Assembly: GCF_004664715.2 (NCBI RefSeq)
Contig: NC_051063.1
Location: 142,875,319 to 142,939,318, forward strand
Source of the DNA: Peromyscus leucopus
Lineage: Eukaryota > Chordata > Mammalia > Rodentia > Cricetidae
Reading direction: 5' to 3'
DNA: 64,000 bases
Each line of letters begins with the position of its first letter. The stretch's first letter is position 1. The notes under the pieces were generated by a model. It saw only the letters and a program-made list of their open reading frames with translations, was not told the origin of the DNA and searched no databases. The position numbers were made by a program, and so were the translations under genes. Positions 55,400 to 64,000 of the stretch are shown piece after piece.

Positions 55400-55742
55400 A
55401 TCTATAACTCTGTGTGCATGTGTGTGTACTTGTGTGTGAGTACATATGTGTGTGTGTACAAGTATGCACATATGCATACAGGTCAAGGTTATTGGTCCTC
55501 AAGTACTAGTCATCTTCTGTTTGAGACAGAATCTTTCATTGGATTGAAACATTGTCATGTAGGTTGGACTAATAGGCTGCATCTCCAGGGATTGGTCTGT
55601 CTTCATCTTGGTTCTTACCATTGCTAGGATCTCAAGCTTGAGCCACCACACTCAGATTCTTAGGAGGCCTTAGGGACTTGAACTGAGGTCCTTATACTTG
55701 TGAAGAAAGTGCTTTGGCAGACTAGGAGATCCTCAGAATTTC
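55400..55742 (-). mobile_element. Composite B3-B1-type SINE, antisense
   Basis: GT-rich leader, CAGGTCAAGGTTATTGGTCC, GTTTGAGACAGAATCTTTCA, CATGTAGGTTGGACTAATAG, AGCTTGAGCCACCACACTCA, GAACTGAGGTCCTTATACTT. Same element type as 38880 and 40876, more diverged. Confidence 0.55.
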
Positions 55743-56009
55743 AAAGAAATAACCGATAGTGGCTAATGGCACCAGACTCGATACAGTCCTTAGGTGTGAA
55801 TGATGTGTTTTCCTACTTTACAAAACACAGCAACTGGAGCAATTGCTACTTGGATACAACTTTTAGCTGAAAAATAAAAACCCTTACCTCCCCTGCCCCC
55901 TTTTGAGGACTAGTTTCTGCATTAGTTGGGAGGAATTTGGTTTTCTTATAATAACTAGGACTGGTTCTAGAAGTCTCTGAAAATTTATTTAAAAGTAATG
56001 GAACAAAGC

Positions 56010-56165
56010 CAGACAGCAGTGCACACCTGCAGTCCCAGCAGCCCTTAGAAGGCAGAAGCAAGACTATCAGGAGTTCTAGGTCATTGTTGACTAACAAGTA
56101 AGTTGGAGGGCAGCCTGGACTACATATGATCCTGTCTCAAAGCAACAGCAGCAACAACAAAAAAA
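56010..56165 (+). mobile_element. B4/B1-type SINE
   Basis: CAGTGCACACCTGCAGTCCC, AGAAGGCAGAAGCAAGACTA, GGAGGGCAGCCTGGACTACA, GATCCTGTCTCAAAGCAACA and an AAC/A tail. Confidence 0.75.
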
Positions 56166-56265
56166 GTAAAGAAGGATATAAAATAATGGCTGTATTATTT
56201 AGGCACCCACTGACCCACTGGAGGGGAGTCAGGAAGCAATGCCCTGGTTTTAAAACAAAGGTGAG

Positions 56266-56325
56266 TATAGGAAGGAGGAGAAAGAAAAGGAAGAGGAACT
56301 GGAGGAAAAAGGAGGAGAAAGTCAA
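56266..56325. repeat. Purine-rich (GGA/GAA)n tract
   Basis: A/G-only stretch with irregular GGAGAAA units. Confidence 0.85.
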
Positions 56326-58724
56326 CACTGTATCAAGTACTAACTACATTCCACGCCTAATGCCAGCATTTTTTCTAAATTAATTATTTACAGTCTTCAT
56401 GTATACCCTGAGAGGGTATGAGATGAAAAACTGAAGACCTAAAAAAGCTAAACAATACTAGGGATACAAGCAAAAGGGGGCTCTGAACTAAGAACACTGG
56501 CTTTGTTCTATGAACTATATAATTTACAGTATTTAAGAAGTATATCTTTGACAATATGTATTAGATTCCATTTATAATTACATACCCCCTTCAGCCAACA
56601 CTGCCAAATTTGAAAGAGTTTCATAATTATTTGTCCTGTAATTTCTGTCTGTTTTTTTTTAACCTTAAAACTTTATATTCTTCAATCCAGTCTAGGTATG
56701 AGTGGTTTAATTTACACAGAAATGGGAGATGATAAAGTTTAAAAAAAAAAATGATGCCTTGATTTGAAGCCTCCAACAGGATTTCAAATTCCCATCTTGT
56801 TGTTATGGTGTCCCTTGATTCTTCAAGATTTTTTTTTATCCATTTATAAGATTTACCATGGTTATCTCCTGGGCTTCTTTAAAGTTTCACAACTTTCTTT
56901 TTGATAGCTATGCTTAAATTATGGTCTCATTGATTGAAGAAGTCATGACATTAACTAGCACGGACATCATTAAAGAGGAGAAAATGATTATTTAATTAGA
57001 TGACTACCATTTCTATTGTTACTTTATTTTCAACTTCTGTGGAAATAGGCTCCCTGCTGGTTGTAGTTTCTGGCTATCTTTATCCCCCTCATTACTAATT
57101 CCTTTTTACAATTCTGCCTGCTAATCAGCCCATGCCATGTGTTTGGAAGGCTGTTTCATCATTCCTTCATTTTGGGATTCCAGGGTGGCTAGTAGATCCA
57201 GGCAAGGACTCAGCCAGTAGCCAAGGTCAAGGGTATACCTTGTGAACAGCACAGCCACATCTTACATACTGTTTGATGCAACTGTTACATTTCAGGGCCA
57301 GGGTTCATGGAGAATTTCCATAAATCTGATGGGTAACGTGCCAAATGAAATTAGAGAGAGCTTTCTGTGATCACAGTCAAATGAAAACATCTTATGTTAA
57401 TTTCTTAATACAAGCTTGAGGCAGGTAGTTAATCCTTCTTTGGAAAGAGCTGGAAGCACACACAGCAAGGAAACAAACTAATGTCTAAAGAGAAAGATAA
57501 AGCAAATGATACTTGGTGTACAGAGGAATGTAGAATTTGCTCTGTGGGTTTGTCCGTCTTTTCTGTATTCAGCATTATCTGTTTACTCTTATATGAATCA
57601 TTACCTTATTTTCTTACTCTAATTGATCAGTTGTACTTGTGTATCTAGATGTTAAAGAATTCTTCAAGTTATTTTGCTGCAAAATAGAGAGCTAAGAAGG
57701 GAAGGAAAAACAACAACAATAGCCCATTAGCAAAGGCAGGGTAGTTTACAAATTTCATCTCTATTTGTCCATATACACAGCTTTCTTTTAAGCTTTGACC
57801 TGAATCAACTCAAATCAGAAAAGTGCATTTGAAACCACCCATCTTGAAATTGATACAAAAATACTGTACTTGTATTTGAAAGTGAAACAGCATTAACATT
57901 TTAAAACAATTGGAGGTTGAGGACTGAAGAAAACCGGCTGGCCTTCTGGTCATTTGACACAGGGGAAAACAAGGAATCTCAAGCTTACATTATCTTTCAA
58001 TATATTGGGAAGTTCCCAGATGTAGATACAATTGAAAACACATTACAGCAGAGGGTCAAACCACTCATTATTGACTCATTATTATATTTGTTAATTTTGT
58101 GGAAATGCATGCTATTTAACATGGATTTATGAAGCATCTGACTTGTTCCCCGTGCAATTTCTGCATTAGACAGTGTTAGGAGGCTCTCAATAAGGATTGG
58201 CTATTATCTGAGAAAGCCCATACAAACTTCAGATGGAAACAGAGTCTCTGGTAGGAACCATACCCCCAAAAATGTGAATAGATGGTGAGATAGAAAATTC
58301 AGGGAGGTTGATGGAGATGAAAACCAGGAGTTGGAGTTGCATGCAGGACAAAATGCTAGAATGGATTTGTAGGAAGAGGAAGTCCCATTGTGGCTGTGGA
58401 TCAATTTAGGTAAGAATAGAAATAAAATCAGGACTGTTGAGGCAGGTAGAGCAGCATTAGCGTGAGTGAGGCCTTTGGCCCCTGCTTGAGCAAGGTCATA
58501 ACCTAAGTAGGCAAAAGATGATGGCATCAGAACTATAGATTCCATCCTGCTCTGACATTTCCATCCTGCACGACCAGGAAAAATGCAGTTAACCTGCTTC
58601 CTCATCAGAAAAATGAGAGCATGGAAGCAAGCTTTTCCAGATCCTTCCCATCTCCCAAACTCAGGGGTCCTTGAGATAAATTCCAATCATGGCTTCAACT
58701 AAATTGAAAGAGCTAGTTTCTCTT
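56326..58724. other. Long unique AT-rich stretch
   Basis: Nearly repeat-free. A 160-codon minus frame at 58204-58686 has no recognised domain. Parts of 56560-57020 look conserved-noncoding in style. No gene supported. Confidence 0.42.
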
Positions 58725-58920
58725 GTGTGGGGGTGTGTGTAGGCATACCTTTATACATGTGTGTAGAGGCCAGAGGACAATCTTGGGAATTGTTCTGAGT
58801 TTTGCTAAGAAAGCGAGGCTGGCCAGCTGGGGAACTCCATGGATCTACCAGTCTCCGTGTCTCTGTTTCTCACTTTGCATTGCAAGTGCTTCCCCAATCA
58901 TGTTACCTCTTCAGCCCTAG
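58725..58920 (-). mobile_element. B3/composite SINE fragment, antisense
   Basis: GTGTAGAGGCCAGAGGACAA TCTTGGGAATTG, GAGGCTGGCCAGCTGGGGAA and a CAAGTGCTTCCCCAATCATG ... TCTTCAGCCC end correspond to the antisense tail, middle and head, with the B1-like part mostly lost. Confidence 0.55.
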
Positions 58921-59246
58921 TTTCTTGGCATTTGAACGTGACATGCTCTGCTTGAAAGCAATTGTTGAGTATGCTTGGTATATGGTGAGTGCTTAGGACA
59001 GGTTAGAGATTTTGCAAATCTTAGACAGTGATTTTTTTTTTCAACAAAAGAAGCCTGACTGGATGTTTTAAGATTATTTAGTGTCTGTAAGTGAATATAA
59101 TTACCTATTGACAAATATTAATTGCTCTCAGGCCGAAGCAGTGTTTTTGTAAATTATGAAGACCTTGGCTATTAGGATTAGGAATTTGGGCAGGAGACTA
59201 GGAATGGGAAGTGAAGACTCCTGATGGGTTAATAGCAAGTGCTTGT

Positions 59247-59668
59247 TCTGGTTTGGATATAAATATCCTCAAAAACTCATTAGTTGAAGGCTTGGTTCAT
59301 CACTTGGTGGCTTTATGGAGAGATGAAGTGTTTGGGTCATCAAGCTGCTGCCCTCATCAATGGATTTTCCTATTGATGAGGTCAAAGCTGAATGAGCCAT
59401 TAGATGGGGTTATTGGGAGGATGGATGTGCATGCTTGCAAAGGTTGTCCATGCTTTCTTCTCTTCTCTCTGCTTCCTGACTATCAGGGAATGACCAGCTT
59501 TGCTCTGCCACATGTCATGATGTTCTGCCTCTCTGCAGGTCTAACATTAATACAGTCCCCCAACATGGACTGAAAACTTTTGTCGGCATGAATAAACATA
59601 AATTTTCTTTCCTTTAAACTTTTTTTCCCTGCAGATAACATGTCACAGCAGCAGAAAGCTGACTTACA
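59247..59668 (+). mobile_element. MLT1-type LTR (MaLR, ERVL superfamily)
   Basis: TGTTCTGGTTTGGATATAAA start, GGCTTGGTTCATCACTTGGT, GTGTTTGGGTCATCAAGCTG, GACCAGCTTTGCTCTGCCAC, ATGATGTTCTGCCTCTCTGC, CATGGACTGAAAACTTTTGT, AATAAACATAAATTTTCTTT and GTCACAGCAGCAGAAAGCTG occur in MLT1 order. An ancient mammalian LTR. Confidence 0.88.
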
Positions 59669-60214
59669 TAGAGTTGTTAAACAGAGAATGAACTTTAGGG
59701 AGATTGACCTGGAAGCACAGTATTTCTATGTTGATTCATGATGATAAGCATCTTGGTGAATGCTAGGTATGTTGTGGGGGTGGCATATGACACTGATTTA
59801 ATTTGGAAAAATATGACAAAAGACAACGTGATCACATGGATGGTATTGAGAGAATGTGCAGCCATGATTCAAAGTCTGGTAGAAAGGAGGGTGGTGGGGT
59901 GGGTACAGGGATGGAGAAGTTAGGAGATGAATTAAACGACTTGAGGAGAACTGGGAAGAAGTAAGTTCACATGTGACAACATTTAATTTTAAGAATGGCT
60001 GACCTGGGAATTATTGGCACTGTGAAGAGAAGAGGCACCAAAGAGGGAGGTTAGGTCTCCATACACAGACCCTTAGGGCACTGTGCTGAGAAAGCAGAGA
60101 GCCTGGATCACCAATATGACTGCACATAGCCATCATCTAGGTAGTGTTTAAAACACTGATGTCTCAATTCTCTTCTTGGTAACTGTCATATACTTTTCTA
60201 TGCAGCCTGGATGT
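59669..60214. other. Unique DNA
   Basis: No gene or repeat recognised. Confidence 0.42.
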
Positions 60215-60342
60215 TGGAATTTTTTGTTTTGTTTTTGTAATAGAGACAGGGTAGTCTATGCTGGCCACAAACTCTAGAACCTCCTGCCTTAGCCTTCCAA
60301 GCTGTCACAGGATAAGAGTGTGTCCCCTGCACCTAGCCTGGG
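60215..60342 (-). mobile_element. Old B1-like SINE, antisense
   Basis: GTTTTTGTAATAGAGACAGG GTAGTCTATGCTGGCCACAA, CTCCTGCCTTAGCCTTCCAA and a GTGTCCCCTGCACCTAGCC end. Confidence 0.65.
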
Positions 60343-60399
60343 CATAAGGATTTTTACAATTCTCTCCCTGTATTCCTTCAGAGAGACATCTAGACTACA

Positions 60400-60513
60400 A
60401 GTTCGCCCCCAGCTGTCCTGGAACTCGCTTTGTAGACCACGCTGGCCTTGAGATTCACCTGCCTCTGACTCCTGGGTGCTGCGATTAAAGTTGTACACTA
60501 CCACGCCTGGTTC
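60400..60513 (-). mobile_element. B1 SINE, antisense, tail-less
   Basis: CAGCTGTCCTGGAACTCGCT, GTAGACCACGCTGGCCTTGA, GGGTGCTGCGATTAAAGTTG and TACCACGCCTGG. The GAGACAGGG block and T tail are missing. Confidence 0.82.
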
Positions 60514-60555
60514 CGACCACTATTTTTAAGGAAATAAACTTAGAGACAACAGTTT

Positions 60556-60760
60556 GAGGGGTCTGGAGAGATGACTCAGCAGTTAAGAGCATTTGCTGCT
60601 CTTGTAGGGGACCTGAGTTTGGTTCCCAATGTCCATGACTGATAGATCACAACTGCCTGTAAATCCAGCTCCAAGGAATCCTATGTTCTCTTCTGACATC
60701 CACAGAAGACAACACATATAACACCCACACATACATATTAATTAAAGTAAAAATCTATGT
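60556..60760 (+). mobile_element. B2/B3-type SINE
   Basis: GGGTCTGGAGAGATGACTCA GCAGTTAAGAGCATTTGCTG, GGGACCTGAGTTTGGTTCCC, GATCACAACTGCCTGTAAAT, GTTCTCTTCTGACATCCACA and an ACACATA/TTAAAG tail. Confidence 0.9.
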
Positions 60761-60770
60761 TAAAAATTTT

Positions 60771-61125
60771 GGCAGGGTGTGGCGATAAATGTAGGGAATC
60801 ACTGAAGTGAAACCAGCCTGGGTTATACTAACTATATAGCTGCATACTATAGCTATTCACTATACCTGCATACTATATTTACTATAGCTGCATACTATAG
60901 CTATTTACTATAGCTGCATACTATATTTACTATAGCTATATACTATAGCTGTATATTATAGCTGTATCCTACAACTGTATGCTACAGCCATTCACTATTG
61001 CTGAATACTATGTTTATTTACTATAGCTGAATACTATGTTTATTTACTATAGCTGTATTCTATAGCTATTTACTATAGCTGTATACTACAGCTGTGTGCT
61101 ATAGCTAAACTGTCTCCCAAAAATA
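60771..61125 (+). mobile_element. B1 SINE carrying an internal minisatellite
   Basis: Begins GGCAGGGTGTGGCGATAAAT ... GTGAAACCAGCCTGGGTTAT (B1 left part, shortened), then the array 60826-61107, then AAACTGTCTCCCAAAAA (B1 right end and tail). Confidence 0.65.
60826..61107. repeat. AT-rich minisatellite based on CTATAGCT
   Basis: About 280 bp of degenerate 12-14-bp and 26-bp units such as ACTATAGCTGCAT and ACTATAGCTATTT. The AGCTATAGCT-type core is palindromic, so the array can form cruciform-like structure. Confidence 0.9.
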
Positions 61126-62050
61126 TTGGATGAGAGCATCTCTTGTGTTTGGAATTTACTAGAAGCACATAATAACTCTCCAAAAAACAAGATTCTAAAT
61201 TTAGTATCATATAATAGCAAATTTACATATCCTAAGATGTCTTTTTTTCCCCTTTCATTTGTTCACCTCTTTGTAAATTTTACTTCTCATGGAGAACCTA
61301 GCTGTTTTAGTGTATGCACAATTTTAACCAATCTGGTTATCTGGAGTATTACTAGGTTGCTAGTTCTAGTTGATGTTACAGCAATTTTAGCGGGCGAGCT
61401 ATGTATGGGAAGGCCTTGTGAGGCAAGGGTTAATGGAAGCTAGTAAGCCAAGAAGAAAGCCGAGGACTGGAGAAGGGGAGTTTTGAATACTTACTACACA
61501 CCAGGAACCATGAGAGGTGCTTTGTGTGCCTCCTCATCTGATACACGGTAAGCATGTCTGGGTGACATCTGATCCCTTTCTTGGGAGAAGCTGAACCTGC
61601 TTTCCAAAAAGAACTCTGACCCATTTTGCTTCCTTTACTCTTTGTCAACCCGGCGGCCTTTCAGTGTGCAATGATACTGCAATGTAGACAGACAAACGCC
61701 AAATGTTTGTGTTGAAGTCTCATGTGTGTCATGGGTGTGACATCAGCAGTAGTCCGACTGTGGTGCTCCCAGAGACGTCTTCTAACTGAACCCCACTTCT
61801 GGGCCCTTTGTGGTCCAACTTCTTGGTTGATTTTACTTTTATTTCCCAGTTTCCCATAATTTATTGAATTCCACGAGTTACCAGGTGTCTTTTCAAACAT
61901 TTATTTCTAATTTATTTAGCCCGCATCACCTTCTCTGACTTGCAGTTAAAATTCATGACTCATGCCAATGCTTCTGCCAGCTCAGAGAGGCATATTTACC
62001 CATATGCATTGCTATAAGCAGGAAAAGGACACTCAGAGAGATTCAAATTA

Positions 62051-62051
<1 letters not shown>
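61126..62051. other. Unique DNA
   Basis: No gene or repeat recognised. 105- and 79-codon frames have no domains. Confidence 0.42.

Positions 62052-62114
<63 letters not shown>
62052..62114. repeat. Compound (AC)n(AG)n microsatellite
   Basis: About 16 AC units followed by about 15 AG units. Confidence 0.97.
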
Positions 62115-62116
<2 letters not shown>

Positions 62117-62331
62117 GGCAGAGCCTAGTCCCAGGTTAGACATTTCCTGCAGGGGGTTTCGGAAGGAGAAACTGGTTAAGTCCTGGGAAAATGTCCTTAT
62201 ACCACTTAATAATAGGAAATGAAGCTCCTTTGACCTTAAGGAAATACTTAACAATCCTCTACTTATTTGAAAGAAAGAGGGAGGTGGGGGACATTAAGTC
62301 ATGAGCAAAATGCATTTTAAGGAGGTTTTGG

Positions 62332-62560
62332 GGATCTGGAAACATGGCTCAGCAAAAGGTGTTTGCTGGCAAGCCTGAGTCAAGCCTGCAGGAGGCAGGA
62401 CCCACACGGTAGAAGGAAAGAACAGACTGGCATGGGCTGTCCTCTGCCCTCCACATGTACCCTGGGACACACAGGTGCCCCCTCCCCAGTCCATAAATAG
62501 AACATACTAAAAACTAAGTACAAAAAGGTTTGTAAAAAACAAACAAACAAACAAAACAAT
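62332..62560 (+). mobile_element. B3-type SINE with (AAAC)n tail
   Basis: GGGGATCTGGAAACATGGCT CAGCAAAAGGTGTTTGCTGG, GACCCACACGGTAGAAGGAA, CTGTCCTCTGCCCTCCACAT and a tail ending in AAAC units (62538-62558). Confidence 0.8.
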
Positions 62561-63179
62561 CAAAGGTGAATTCTTTGAAACCGGAAAGGTAAATTCTTCA
62601 GCTATCTGAAAAACAGAATACCTTGGCAGAAGTGAGTGCAAAAAATTCATCCAATAGATAAGAGATGAGGAATCCCTAAACCTGGATGTCTTAGAGACCC
62701 GGAGCCCCTTGCCAGTGGGTCTCCATCTGCATTAGTCTCGAAGGTGCCTGGTAGTGTCCTGGCAGTGAGGTGCCAACCCTTGCTCTTGAAGATGAGTATT
62801 GTCTTGTCACCGAGCACATCTGCTCTAGCTCGGCCTGGAGAAGCAGCGCATGTCATGTTCCCGGAACCCTCAGACAGTGATTATGACCAATTATACAAGA
62901 TGCCACAGTCCCTAATCATATCATTTGTGTACCTGCAAACGGTGGTGACAAGGGTTTGAAAGAAGACGATCACAGCTGTCTAATGAGAAGAAATCAGATA
63001 AAGCAGACAGTGTCACAGGCAGATCATAGGCTAGACTGCAAAAGGAGGCCCAGTGATGAGGTTTTTCCTGGCTCTCTCACCAGGCTTGACCCTGCCCACT
63101 CTCCCTCTTCAATATCTTAAATCCTTTATACAGGAAGCTGTCAGATGTAATCCATGTATCCAGTAAGCTTTAGGTCTTG
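62561..63179. other. Unique DNA
   Basis: No gene or repeat recognised. Confidence 0.42.
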
Positions 63180-63190
63180 CTCTATCTATC

Positions 63191-63221
<31 letters not shown>

Positions 63222-63432
63222 CATCTATCTATCTATCTTTCTATCTGCTATGTATGTATGTATGTATGTATGTATGTATGTATGTATCCATCTATGTATC
63301 TACCTATCATTTATCTGTAGCTCATCAATATTTTATCTATATATTTTCCCATACATCTTTCTTTCTGCCTGCCTATTTATCTGTCTGTCTGTCTGTCTAT
63401 CCATCTATTTTTCTATCTATAATCTATCTGTC
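63180..63432. repeat. (TCTA)n/(TATG)n/(TCTG)n compound tetranucleotide array
   Basis: CTAT units to about 63235, GTAT units 63250-63288, then interrupted ATCT and CTGT units to 63432. About 250 bp in all. It yields long spurious open frames rich in Tyr, Leu, Ser and Ile. Confidence 0.96.
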
Positions 63433-64000
63433 TTAGAAGTCCTTGTCCCCTCTCTGTGAAGTGCATATCATCACTTAATAAATTTGGAACTCATCATGAA
63501 CAGCGTTGGGCCAGCTCTTGCGAATCAAAGAGAAGCACCGTGCACCCTCACTGACCTACTCTGAAGCAGCTCTAAGCTTCTGATGCTACCTCCCTATTCT
63601 GCCACTCCGTGTTTAATCTGTCTTCAAAGGGAGAGGCAACTGTCTTGAATTAAACGCCAGGCAGTTCTTGAAGTCATGTGTGATGAAAGTGATTAAATAA
63701 TTAATTCATACAAAGGTGATTTCTCAGTCAGGTTGGGGGTTAGAATGGAAAGAAAAAAAAGGTCTTGATTCAAAGCAGCATTCCTGGGCGTGCTGTGGAA
63801 AACAATGTTTAATGTGATGTGAGCTCAGCATGCTGGAGGTGATGAACCCGCTTTTCTTGCTGCCTCTGCTGCAGGCTCTCTGACCGCTTGCTGCTCCTTG
63901 AACAGACAGAAGCTATTTTCCCTACCCCAAGGCCTTCCAACCTCCTGGTTCCTTGCTGGACAACTTCTCTCTGGCTTTTATCAGGGTCACTTCTCAGCCC
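63433..64000. other. Unique DNA to window end
   Basis: No gene or repeat recognised. 63660-63720 has clustered TTAAATAATTAATTCAT motifs that could be regulatory. Confidence 0.42.

Noticed and set aside
60826..61107. CRISPR-like array
   Set aside because: Units are degenerate and contiguous without unique spacers, and this is mammalian DNA. It is a minisatellite.
63154..63459. 101-codon frame of Tyr/Leu/Ser/Ile repeats
   Set aside because: Product of the TCTA/TATG tetranucleotide array, not a gene.

Overview
The window is rodent genomic DNA, most probably from a cricetid (hamster, deer mouse or vole group). This rests on many B1, B2/B3 and B4-type SINEs, Lx-like LINE-1 3' ends, a BGLII-like LTR and four LTRs resembling the mys/MYSERV group. 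The youngest B1 (39915-40072) has the form I associate with Cricetidae. I found no intact protein-coding gene, no convincing spliced exon, no rRNA and no functional tRNA. The long open frames are mostly chance or lie in repeats.

Layout. 1-5440 is nearly repeat-free unique DNA. 5440-7530 is the most gene-like stretch: an AT-rich, homeodomain-type segment, then a CpG island (5787-7150) and a TATAAAA motif at 7497, so it may hold a promoter or a developmental enhancer. 7530-31000 is unique DNA dotted with SINEs, microsatellites, ancient MIR/L2 remnants, one solo mys-type LTR inserted into a B1 (14788-15276) and one solo BGLII-like LTR with a perfect 6-bp target duplication (29724-30193). 32060-36696 is a minus-strand endogenous class II retrovirus with both LTRs, a tRNA-Lys primer site, a broken gag with two zinc knuckles, no recognisable pol, and a polypurine tract. 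36700-41300 holds an unnamed repeat present as an inverted pair (37478-37773 and 40553-40852), an L1 3' end and several B1s. 41740-47680 is largely unique, with blocks that look like conserved noncoding DNA. 52518-53170 contains the most unusual object: a mys-type LTR joined at its U5 end to a tRNA-Lys(CUU) sequence extending far beyond the normal 18-nt primer-binding site. 53233-64000 contains an old L1 3' region, an MLT1 LTR, SINEs and an AT-rich minisatellite that appears to have grown inside a B1.

No operon-like or defence-type system is visible. The points most worth following are the tRNA-LTR chimera, the CpG island without a recognisable exon, the inverted repeat pair and a candidate 5-bp micro-inversion. 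Repeat family names come from visual recognition, not a library search. Boundaries without a target duplication are good to about 10-20 bp.
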